64,000 bases of DNA from DAOUJW01 sp034421015. GTDB lineage: Bacteria > Chloroflexota > Dehalococcoidia > Lucifugimonadales > UBA2985. The notes under the pieces are model-generated. The model was given only the letters and a program-made list of their open reading frames with translations. It was not told the origin of the DNA and searched no databases. The stretch spans positions 1-64,000 of the forward strand of contig DAOUKT010000003.1 in assembly GCA_034421015.1 (NCBI GenBank), in the 5' to 3' direction. Within the stretch, counting starts at the first letter, position 1. Every line of letters starts with the position of its first letter. The position numbers were made by a program, and so were the translations under genes. Positions 41,967 to 48,925 of the stretch are shown here, piece by piece.

Positions 41967-42731
41967 ATGTCCGCAAGGTCAGACAACAACTGCTGCGATT
42001 GTGAGGAACGACACCCTCGGCAAGCTTTCATTTCCCATGCCGGGAAGGACGCAGAAATCGTAAGAGAAATCGCTAAATCATGCTGCGCCGCTCAAATCAC
42101 CCCGTACCTGTTCGAGTACAGTGCTGAATTTTCTCAGTCCAATATAGACAAGGCTAGGACGATTGCAAATGAGATTAACAACAGTGATATATTCTTAGTT
42201 GTCCTAGGTCCGTCCGTATCGAATGCCTATTGGACTCAAGCTTGGATAGGCTTTGAGATTGGCGTATCTATAGGTGTAGACTTAGCGTCCGACAAAACTC
42301 GGGAAAGGGATTATTTCTCCAGTAAAATCTTCGTTCTTCGGGACATCCACCAGGAAATCAAGGTCTCGGTGCCACGAGTAGACGTTCTCTTCCTCTACGA
42401 CTTCAGCCAAAGCTGGGATGATATTCGCGACCTACTGACATTTATGTCAGCCTATATTTCTGCATCGGGCGCTCAGGTGTTCCAACTTGGTAACGCGTTG
42501 AGACAGCGGATCATGACGGGGAAGGCAAAGTGCGAGAACGCAACCTGTGAAGGCGATTATGACGTGGTGATTCCCTTTAATAGTGCGAGGGCACTCGAAT
42601 CTTGGGAGCAATGCAATGACAAGGAGTTCAAAAAGTTGCAGTGGATCAAGAAGGAGTTTCAGGCGAAATTCAACCTTAGTTGTCCATCATGTGGGAAGAA
42701 GGTGCATTGCGAAATCTCTCGGTCGCTCTAG
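41967..42731 (+). CDS. TIR-domain protein with C-terminal zinc ribbon
   Basis: 254 residues from ATG 41967, preceded by GGAGG. The TIR fold is visible: QAFISHAGKDAEIVREIAKSC (21-40, usual FISHxxxD), NSDIFLVVLGPSVSNAYWTQAWIGFEIGVSIG (73-103) with E97 as the likely catalytic Glu of NAD-cleaving TIRs, and SVPRVDVLFLYDF. The C-terminus has CENATC and CPSCGKKVHC, which could bind zinc. Bacterial TIR proteins are the NADase effectors of several anti-phage systems. It lies downstream of the nuclease-like gene in a low-GC segment, so a defence role is plausible but unproven. Confidence 0.72.
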   Translation: MSARSDNNCCDCEERHPRQAFISHAGKDAEIVREIAKSCCAAQITPYLFEYSAEFSQSNIDKARTIANEINNSDIFLVVLGPSVSNAYWTQAWIGFEIGVSIGVDLASDKTRERDYFSSKIFVLRDIHQEIKVSVPRVDVLFLYDFSQSWDDIRDLLTFMSAYISASGAQVFQLGNALRQRIMTGKAKCENATCEGDYDVVIPFNSARALESWEQCNDKEFKKLQWIKKEFQAKFNLSCPSCGKKVHCEISRSL

Positions 42732-42861
42732 TCGGAGGAAAATGCTTCTAAGTGATGACTTGCTGTTCGCGGGCATGACCACATATGGCTTTGACTTGAC
42801 TTTGGCCCCCAAGCGATGACTTGTTGGGAAAGCTGGCTCGTGGGGATATTACCAACTCCCC

Positions 42862-45429
42862 CTACCGCACGTGGTCTGCGTAGTCCATGCCGATGTGGCC
42901 CAGGTCCTTGAGGTTGTCGTACTCCGCCTCTGACAGGCCCAGCACCTCATGGTACACGTAGTCGTTGTCCTCGCCCAGGCGCACGGGCGGCTTGCGCACC
43001 TCAAAGGGAATCCCCGTCATCCTGAACGAGGTGCTTGGGTAGAGGTGCGTGCCCACCTCCGGCGCAGTGATGGGCACAAAGAACCCCCGCTCCTTCAGGT
43101 GCGGGTCGTTGAAGACGTGGTCCTCGTGCATCAGGTACCCCGCCGGAATGCCCTCGCCCTGGAGGCGGTGGAACAGGTCGATGGAGTCGTGGCTTGAGGT
43201 CCAGGCCGCAATGATATCGTCCACGGCGTCGTGGTTGGCGCGCAGGGAGTCGATATCGACAAAGCGGTTGTCCTCAATCAGGTCCGGTCGCCCCATGAGG
43301 CGGCAGAGGGCCTGCCACTGCTCGATGCGGCCGATGGAGATGGCGATCCACTCGTCGTCGCCGTCGCACGGGTAGGCGTTCTGCACGTGCCACCAGTCGC
43401 GGTTGCCCGGCGGCCCGGCCACGCGCCCGTTGATGGTGTAGTCCATGTAAAGCTCCCCCAGGTGGGGCAGGAAATTCTCGCCCAGGGAGATGTCGATGTA
43501 CATGCCCCGGCCCGTCTTCTCCCGCTGGTGGAGGGCGAGCATTGCGGCGATTGCGACCGTCACGCCGGATGAGGCGTCAGTCGCCACCGAGCCGGGCGCG
43601 CCGTCGATGCCCATGTCCGGGTAGCCCGACACCGATGCGTGGCCCACGGCCGCTTCGAACTGCGTCCCGATGCCCCGGTACCAGCTCCACGGGCCGGTCT
43701 GCCCGAAGCCGCAGACGGAGATCATGATGAGGCGGGGGTTCCACTTGCTGACCACGTCCCAGGAGACGCCCAGGCGGGCCATTGAGCCGGCGGCGTTGTT
43801 CTCAATGAAGAGGTCGCTCACCTCCACCAGGCGGCGGAAGACGTCCTTTGCCTCCGGCTGCCCAAGCTCCAGGGTCATGCCGGACTTGTTGCGAGAGTGG
43901 GCGTTGAAGTTGGCGGCGCGGTTCCAGGGCCGCGGGCCGGGGTCGCGGTCGGGGTAGGGCGACGTGAGGGCCGACATCTGCGACTCCTTGCTGGGCCGTG
44001 CGAACTGGCCGCGGCTGGTGGCAGGGAGGTGGTTGAGGGTCTCGACCCGGATGCACTCCGCGCCCATGTCCGCCAGGAACATTGTCCCGTAGGGCCCGGC
44101 AAAGATGACTGTCATATCGATGATGCGGACGCCGTCCAGGGGGAACCGCTTCTCGGCGGGCGGCTTGCCCTGAGCCGCCGGCGACGTGCTCAGCCCGGCA
44201 GTCGCGCTTGATGCCGGTCTGTCGGACTCCTCCCAAGGCGAGCCGACACCCTCCAGCGCCTCCCTGTTGTGCTGGCCGAGGGTCGGCGCGGGCCGTCGGA
44301 TTCGCCACCAGCGGCCCTTGGTGAGGATGGGCGCGCCCGGGTATCGGAAACTTCCGGCCACCGGGTGGTCGATCTCAGTGAAGTAGCCCCGGAAGTCAAG
44401 CTGCGGGTTGTCGTCCACAACCTCGTCTACGGGCATGTTCGCGCCGATGAGCAATCCAGCCACCTGGCACTCGGCCACCGCCTGCTGCTTGGTGCGGGCC
44501 ATGAGCCAGGGCAGCCAGATGTCCCTCTCAAACTCCTCCTTGCCCTCCATGCTCTGCTGCCCGAATGGAGGCGCAAAGCGGGGGTCCTCCAGAAGCTCCG
44601 GCATGCCCAGGGCCGCGACGGTCAGGGGCCAGCGCTGGCCCCCGCCGGATACGGAGATGTAGCCGTCCTTGCACGGGTAGTGGCCCTGGGGATAGCCGCC
44701 CCTGGTGCTGGGCCCGCGACGCTGGCCGCGCTCGCCGTTGTACTGGTAGTTCACAAGGCTGGTCAGCCTGCCGTTGATGGAGCACATCTGCGTCTCGTGT
44801 ATCGATACGTCGATGTGCTGGCCGCCCAGGCCCTCGTACCGCTGGCCGTGCCAGGCGAAGAGGGTGGCCATCGCGGCGTTGTTGCCGGCCTGGAACTGGA
44901 CGTGGTTGCCGCCAAGCTTCAGGGGGTAACGCTCCGGCAGGCCCAGGGCGTGCATACGGCCGCCCATCCCGAACAGCGTCAGCTCCGAAGCCTCGTAGTC
45001 ACTGTAGGGGCCGGTCTGCCCGAAGTTGGAGATGGAAGTCACGACCAGGTTTGGGTTGACGGCCTTGAGCGCGTCGTAGCCCAGGCCCAGGCGGGCCATG
45101 ACTCCCGGCCGGAAGCTCTCCACAAGGACGTCGGCGTCCTTGACCAGGGCCTTCAGGGCGTCGACGCCCTCCGGCGTCTTGAGATCAAGGGTGATGCCCC
45201 GCTTGTTGGTGTTCAGGAACAGGAAGAGGCCGCTCTTTTCGGGATGAGGCGCGTCGCCGGGGAAGGGGCCGAGGGCGCGGGCGTAGTCGCCGGAGCCGGG
45301 CCGCTCGATCTTGATGACGTCGGCCCCGAAGTCGGCCAGGAGCTTGGTGCAGTAGGGGCCTGCAATGCCGTGAGTAAGATCTACGATACGAATATCGGAG
45401 AGGGGCTGGGGTTCCGTGCGCTCTTCCAT
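42862..45429 (-). CDS. Fused double-domain CaiB/BaiF CoA-transferase
   Basis: 855 residues. Domain 1 (about 8-405) begins SDIRIVDLTHGIAGPYCTKLLADFGADVIKIERPGSGD and has NTNKRGITLDLKTPEG. Domain 2 (about 445-850) begins DGVRIIDMTVIFAGPYGTMFLADMGAECIRVET and has HSRNKSGMTLELGQPEAKDVF. The two halves correspond to the separate genes 61773-62990 and 60428-61747, in the same order. It is about 65% identical to 48926-51445. It would transfer CoA between carboxylic acids. AGGAGGG precedes ATG 45429, and a TGCTATGCT extended -10-like element lies near 45475. Confidence 0.9.
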   Translation of the reverse strand: MEERTEPQPLSDIRIVDLTHGIAGPYCTKLLADFGADVIKIERPGSGDYARALGPFPGDAPHPEKSGLFLFLNTNKRGITLDLKTPEGVDALKALVKDADVLVESFRPGVMARLGLGYDALKAVNPNLVVTSISNFGQTGPYSDYEASELTLFGMGGRMHALGLPERYPLKLGGNHVQFQAGNNAAMATLFAWHGQRYEGLGGQHIDVSIHETQMCSINGRLTSLVNYQYNGERGQRRGPSTRGGYPQGHYPCKDGYISVSGGGQRWPLTVAALGMPELLEDPRFAPPFGQQSMEGKEEFERDIWLPWLMARTKQQAVAECQVAGLLIGANMPVDEVVDDNPQLDFRGYFTEIDHPVAGSFRYPGAPILTKGRWWRIRRPAPTLGQHNREALEGVGSPWEESDRPASSATAGLSTSPAAQGKPPAEKRFPLDGVRIIDMTVIFAGPYGTMFLADMGAECIRVETLNHLPATSRGQFARPSKESQMSALTSPYPDRDPGPRPWNRAANFNAHSRNKSGMTLELGQPEAKDVFRRLVEVSDLFIENNAAGSMARLGVSWDVVSKWNPRLIMISVCGFGQTGPWSWYRGIGTQFEAAVGHASVSGYPDMGIDGAPGSVATDASSGVTVAIAAMLALHQREKTGRGMYIDISLGENFLPHLGELYMDYTINGRVAGPPGNRDWWHVQNAYPCDGDDEWIAISIGRIEQWQALCRLMGRPDLIEDNRFVDIDSLRANHDAVDDIIAAWTSSHDSIDLFHRLQGEGIPAGYLMHEDHVFNDPHLKERGFFVPITAPEVGTHLYPSTSFRMTGIPFEVRKPPVRLGEDNDYVYHEVLGLSEAEYDNLKDLGHIGMDYADHVR

Positions 45430-45544
45430 AGTCTACCCTCCTGTGCGCGGGGCTTTCCTGAAAGATACCCTCGTAGCATAGCACATACGGGGCGCGGGCG
45501 TCCTGCTGTTTGCGATGTGCTAAACTTGTGCAAGGAGGTTGGAT

Positions 45545-45730
45545 ATGCGAACCATTGAGGTGGTGCTGTACAGGGAAAAGACGGCCTGGGTAGCTCAGGC
45601 TCTCAACGTGGACGTCTCATCATTCGGCGACACGCGGCAGGAGGCGCGGGCGGCCATTCAAGAGGCCCTGGAGCTCTACTTTGAAGATGCGCCGGACGCG
45701 GAGGTCTTGATCAGCGAGGTGTCGTCTTAG
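45545..45730 (+). CDS. HicB-like antitoxin-type protein
   Basis: 61 residues from ATG 45545 (AAGGAGGT 6 bases upstream). The fold is that of HicB/UPF0150: TIEVVLYREKTAWVAQALNVDVSSFGDTRQEARAAIQEALELYFED. No hicA is adjacent, so it is an orphan or works with another partner. HicB proteins neutralise HicA mRNA interferases and regulate their promoters. Confidence 0.75.
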   Translation: MRTIEVVLYREKTAWVAQALNVDVSSFGDTRQEARAAIQEALELYFEDAPDAEVLISEVSS

Positions 45731-45762
45731 TGCACTGGTAGAGTTTGGAGAAAGGAGCCAAG

Positions 45763-46350
45763 ATGCTAAATCCAGAGGATGTTAAAGAACTCAATCCAAT
45801 ATTTGAGGCAATCCATCAGAGACTTGGGATTGCCCTTGAGGGAAGTGAGCAAGAGATTACGGAAGAAGCTTGTGGCCACTACATAGCAGCGTTGCTTCTG
45901 ATGGAAGAGCTTGTTGAACAAGTAACCCAGGAAGAAGGCCATAGCGTAAAGGAAGCTTTGAAACGCGTAGTTGATGCAGCCAACTCACCTGAAGGAGCCG
46001 GGGTGGCAGGAGGACTGGGAGGAGCGGCAGCGGCATTGTCTTTCACTGGGCTTGGAGGATTCGGAATAGCTGCCGGAGGAACGGCTGTTGGTGTATCGGG
46101 ATTGGCTGGGGCTACAGTGGCATCAGGGGGCGCAGCGCTTGCTGGTGCGGCCGCGTTGTATCTGGCGTACAAGGGAGGCGCTGCGGCTTTGGAGACTGAA
46201 CTGGGACAGAAGGCCGCTGGTCAAGTGGCGGATGCGGGCAATAAAGCTGCTGACCAAGCCAAATCTGCCGGAAATAGAGCGAAAGAGGGCTTTAGCAGAT
46301 TTCGAGACAGGTTCTCCAAGTCTGAATCCAAGGAAACTACTGAAGACTGA
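45763..46350 (+). CDS. Small protein with Gly/Ala-rich membrane segments
   Basis: 195 residues from ATG 45763 (AAAGGAG upstream). A helical N-terminus (1-75) is followed by a strongly Gly/Ala-rich hydrophobic stretch (about 75-145, with GGLGGAAAALSF, GLGGFGIAAGGTAVGVSGLAGATVASGGAAL) that looks like glycine-zipper membrane helices. A charged Ala/Lys tail follows (GNKAADQAKSAGNRAKEGFSRFRDRF). The family is not recognised. Glycine-zipper helices occur in pore-forming and stress proteins; function here is unknown. It lies between HicB-like and Phd/PIN genes. Confidence 0.6.
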   Translation: MLNPEDVKELNPIFEAIHQRLGIALEGSEQEITEEACGHYIAALLLMEELVEQVTQEEGHSVKEALKRVVDAANSPEGAGVAGGLGGAAAALSFTGLGGFGIAAGGTAVGVSGLAGATVASGGAALAGAAALYLAYKGGAAALETELGQKAAGQVADAGNKAADQAKSAGNRAKEGFSRFRDRFSKSESKETTED

Positions 46351-46459
46351 TATTGAGTTGCTTCAACCCGTATTGAGAATAGCCATTACCGGGCCTCAGT
46401 TTGACATTCATTGGGTATTAGTCATACTATTAGCTAAGCAGATTGAAGGGGAGCGGGCA

Positions 46460-46696
46460 ATGGCAACGGTGAACGTCCACGAAGCAAAGACCCATCTGTC
46501 GCGCCTGCTGAAGCAGGTTGAGGCTGGTGAGGAGGTCATCATCGCCCGCAACGGGGAGCCAGTGGCCCGTTTGGTGAGCAGCAAAACGCGCCGCAGGCGG
46601 CAACCCGGTTCCATGAAAGGCATCATAGAGATAGACGACCGCTTTTTTGAACCGCTGTCGGAAGAGGAGCTGGCGGCCTGGGAGGGCAACGCCTAG
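46460..46696 (+). CDS. Phd/YefM-family antitoxin
   Basis: 78 residues: VNVHEAKTHLSRLLKQVEAGEEVIIARNGEPVARLV is the Phd/YefM DNA-binding fold, followed by an acidic tail (IIEIDDRFFEPLSEEELAAWEG) that would bind the toxin. The PIN toxin starts 3 bases after its stop. It probably represses the operon. Confidence 0.88.
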   Translation: MATVNVHEAKTHLSRLLKQVEAGEEVIIARNGEPVARLVSSKTRRRRQPGSMKGIIEIDDRFFEPLSEEELAAWEGNA

Positions 46697-46699
46697 CGG

Positions 46700-47086
46700 A
46701 TGCGGCTCCTTCTGGACACCCACGCCTTTCTGTGGTGGATAGTCGATAGCGAGCGGTTGTCCCGGGCTGCCAGGCGGGCAATAGCGGACGAAGGCAATGA
46801 AGCGCAGATAAGCGCGGCGTCGGCCTGGGAGATTGCGACCAAGCACAGAACGGGCAAAATGCCGGAGGCGGAGGCGTTAACCCTGGATATTGCCGGCGCT
46901 ATGGTCAGCCAGGGCTTTGATGAGCTGCCAATTACCGTGGCCGACGCCGCCCGTGCGGGCGCACTTCCGGGTCCGCTCCGTGATCCCTTTGACCGGATGC
47001 TCATCGCGCAGACATTGTCGCGCGACCTTGTTCTCGTATCTAACGAGTCCCTCTTTGATAGGTACGGCGTGCGCCGCCTGTGGTAA
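46700..47086 (+). CDS. PIN-domain toxin paired with Phd-type antitoxin
   Basis: 128 residues. RLLLDTHAFLWWIVD (D6), SAASAWEIATKHRTGKM, LPGPLRDPFDRMLIAQ and LVSNESLFDRYGVRRLW are the signatures of the PIN subgroup that pairs with Phd/YefM antitoxins. It is a predicted Mg-dependent RNase toxin, translated together with the preceding gene. Confidence 0.89.
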   Translation: MRLLLDTHAFLWWIVDSERLSRAARRAIADEGNEAQISAASAWEIATKHRTGKMPEAEALTLDIAGAMVSQGFDELPITVADAARAGALPGPLRDPFDRMLIAQTLSRDLVLVSNESLFDRYGVRRLW

Positions 47087-47133
47087 CAGGAAAACGCACG
47101 CCGTCAAGGCATCCCTGAAATGGGGCAGGATTG

Positions 47134-47165
47134 CCAGAAAGGTACCCTCCCAGCATAGCGCATGC
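47134..47165. repeat. Copy of the CoA-transferase upstream region
   Basis: AAAGGTACCCTCCCAGCATAG and the following GCATGCGGG resemble the segment 45463-45491 (AAAGATACCCTCGTAGCATAG, ACATACGGG) that holds the promoter-like and ribosome-site region of the CoA-transferase gene starting at 45429. The similarity fades after about 30 bases. Confidence 0.4.
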
Positions 47166-47189
47166 GGGTGTCTGCGTATCTCATTGCAG

Positions 47190-47218
47190 TTGACAGGCGG
47201 AATAGAACATGCTAATCT
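47190..47218 (+). promoter_or_regulatory. Promoter of NYN gene 2
   Basis: Perfect TTGACA (47190-47195), a 17-base spacer and TAATCT (47213-47218). Spacing to the leader is within one base of locus 1 (40 against 39 bases from the first T of the -35 to the CCCC). Confidence 0.6.
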
Positions 47219-47229
47219 TCTGCATACCA

Positions 47230-47287
47230 CCCCTATCGCTTCGCCGGTAGGGTCGAGACCGCCCTCAAAGGCGGTCTCTGTCTTTGC
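47230..47287 (+). ncRNA. Two-hairpin 5' leader of NYN gene 2
   Basis: Hairpin A is 47231-47252 (CCCTA / TAGGG with inner CG / CG). Hairpin B is 47255-47278, a perfect 9-bp stem GAGACCGCC / GGCGGTCTC with loop CTCAAA. It is followed by TGTCTTTG exactly as at locus 1. The pair G47261-C47272 replaces A15804-T15815 at locus 1, and the T-G pair at the stem A centre replaces a T-T mismatch. Confidence 0.6.
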
Positions 47288-47300
47288 AAGAGAACGAAGT

Positions 47301-47930
47301 TTGATCACGAACGTCTACATTGATGGCTTTAATCTATATTACCGCGCCCTTAAAGACACCCCGTTCAGATGGTTAGATTTGAGGAAGCTGGCTGAGACTC
47401 TCTTTCCTGAGGATACGATTCAGAGGATATGCTATTTCACTGCAAGGCTCGATACGCGCACCGGTAATCCTGGCCAACCGAGGCGTCAGCTCATATACCT
47501 GAGAGCCTTGGCCACGTTGCCGGGTTTTGAGATTCACTACGGAGTATTCCGCTCAGGCGTCAAGCGCCGCCCGCTGGCTGAACCGACGCCGGGTCTGCCG
47601 CCCTATGTTCTGGTGAGGGACTCGGAAGAGAAGGGATCAGACGTTAACCTGGCTACGCGCCTCTTGGTAGACGGGTTCAGCGGGGAATACGAGCAGGCGG
47701 TGGTCGTGTCCAACGATGCGGATTTTGCCGGCGCGATGAGATACGTGAGGGACAACCTGAATTTGCGTTTAACACTGGTCAACCCGGACGCTAGGAGAGC
47801 AAGCCCGCTGGACCTGTCCAACGCCGCAACATACGTCAAGCGCCTGTGGAAGAGCCATCTGCGGCAAAGCCAGCTTCCAGACACGCTGGTGGATGAGGTT
47901 GGTGCCATTGCCAAGCCACCCGCTTGGTGA
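47301..47930 (+). CDS. NYN-domain (LabA/DUF88-like) ribonuclease, copy 2
   Basis: 209 residues from TTG 47301, equal in length to copy 1 (15844-16473). Motifs: VYIDGFNLYYRAL (D8), EKGSDVNLATRLLVDGF and VVVSNDADFAGAMRYVRD. The frame is open back to 46890 through the leader, but upstream codons match nothing beyond the leader itself. Together with copy 1 it shows a repeated promoter-leader-nuclease unit. An RNase role is inferred from fold. Confidence 0.8.
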   Translation: MITNVYIDGFNLYYRALKDTPFRWLDLRKLAETLFPEDTIQRICYFTARLDTRTGNPGQPRRQLIYLRALATLPGFEIHYGVFRSGVKRRPLAEPTPGLPPYVLVRDSEEKGSDVNLATRLLVDGFSGEYEQAVVVSNDADFAGAMRYVRDNLNLRLTLVNPDARRASPLDLSNAATYVKRLWKSHLRQSQLPDTLVDEVGAIAKPPAW

Positions 47931-48035
47931 TTCTGTAGGTCTTTCGCCGCACGGAACTCTCTTTGGATGCCCGTACCCAATCTGCTATACTCCCAACCAG
48001 CAAGTTGAACTATCGAGTTTCTATGAAGGAGACGC

Positions 48036-48893
48036 ATGGTAGAGATCAAGAAGACGCCTGACGGAATCGAGATACCGCCGCCGGGGCCGGACGATGTGCT
48101 GTACGAGAAGGGGGACGGCTTCGCGCGCATCACCCTCAACCGCCCCACGGTGCTGAATGCCATGAACAAGAACGTACAGCGTCTGCTGAACGCCGCGCTG
48201 GAGCGGGCGGAGGATGACGACGAGGTCAAGGCCGTTATCCTGACCGGCGCCGGACGCGCTTTCACCGCCGGCGGCGACCTCTACTCCCACCTCTACCCGG
48301 ACGACGACCCCGCGCCAAGCGGGATGGACAACCAGATGAAGATATGGTCGTTGCTCAAGCCTGTTATCGCGGCGGTCCGGGGCCATGCCGTGGGCCAGGG
48401 GTTCGAGTTCGCCGGCGTGTGCGACTTCACCATAGCGGCCGAGGACGCGCGGTTCGGCGAGATCCAGATTCGCCACGGCGGCTCCCCTCCCGTGCTCATC
48501 ACGCCATACATGCTGGGCCTCAAGAGCGCCAAGGAGGTCCTGCTCCTGGGCGAGCAGATAGGCGCGCAGGACGCCCTCAGGATGGGCATCGTCAACAAGG
48601 TTGTGCCCGTTGACCAGCTTCAGGAGGAGGCCGAGGCGTGGGCGAAGAAGATCGCCGCTCTGCCGCCGGCCGCCGTCATGCGCAACAAGTTCCTGGTCAA
48701 CCGCGTCTACGACCTGGCGGGCTTCCGCGAGGGGCTGGCCTACAGCGATGATCCGGCGGTCAAGGCCCTGTCAGAGAGCGCGGACGACGACCGGCTCACC
48801 AGGGAGCGCCGCCAGCGACTCCAGGAGACTGGCTGGGGCGCGTTCAAGGACGAGAGGGACGCCGCTTTCAGGGGAGACGCGCCGAAGACGTAG
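48036..48893 (+). CDS. Enoyl-CoA hydratase/isomerase (crotonase family)
   Basis: 285 residues. Crotonase signatures: ARITLNRPTVLNAMNKNVQ, VILTGAGRAFTAGGDLYS (oxyanion hole), KPVIAAVRGHAVGQGFEFAGVCDFTIAAEDARFGEIQIRHGG (second oxyanion Gly). The first catalytic Glu position is occupied by the F-E-F-A region and the second by EIQIRHGG, so the exact reaction (hydration, isomerisation or thioester hydrolysis) is open. GAAGGAGAC precedes the ATG. It is convergent with the CoA-transferase gene downstream. Confidence 0.89.
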   Translation: MVEIKKTPDGIEIPPPGPDDVLYEKGDGFARITLNRPTVLNAMNKNVQRLLNAALERAEDDDEVKAVILTGAGRAFTAGGDLYSHLYPDDDPAPSGMDNQMKIWSLLKPVIAAVRGHAVGQGFEFAGVCDFTIAAEDARFGEIQIRHGGSPPVLITPYMLGLKSAKEVLLLGEQIGAQDALRMGIVNKVVPVDQLQEEAEAWAKKIAALPPAAVMRNKFLVNRVYDLAGFREGLAYSDDPAVKALSESADDDRLTRERRQRLQETGWGAFKDERDAAFRGDAPKT

Positions 48894-48925
48894 GGGCGGG
48901 CTTGTTCTTCACGTCAGGTCACTGA

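Noticed and set aside
42751..42830. Direct repeat AAG(T/C)GATGACTTG(C/T)TG as an attachment site
   Set aside because: The two copies are short (about 15 bases) and close together, with no integrase, tRNA or matching copy at the other end of the island.
44269..45558. Long plus-strand ORF opposite the fused CoA-transferase; similar ones at 49964-51064 and 60377-61906
   Set aside because: All three are antisense shadows of CoA-transferase genes and resemble each other only because those genes are paralogous.
46088..46696. 202-codon frame leading into the Phd-type antitoxin
   Set aside because: The upstream part overlaps the Gly-rich protein gene in another frame. The antitoxin has its own ATG (46460) and ribosome site.
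46890..47300. N-terminal extension of NYN copy 2
   Set aside because: It runs through the PIN gene in another frame and through the leader hairpins; copy 1 has a stop at 15754 in the same frame, so the extension is not shared beyond the leader.
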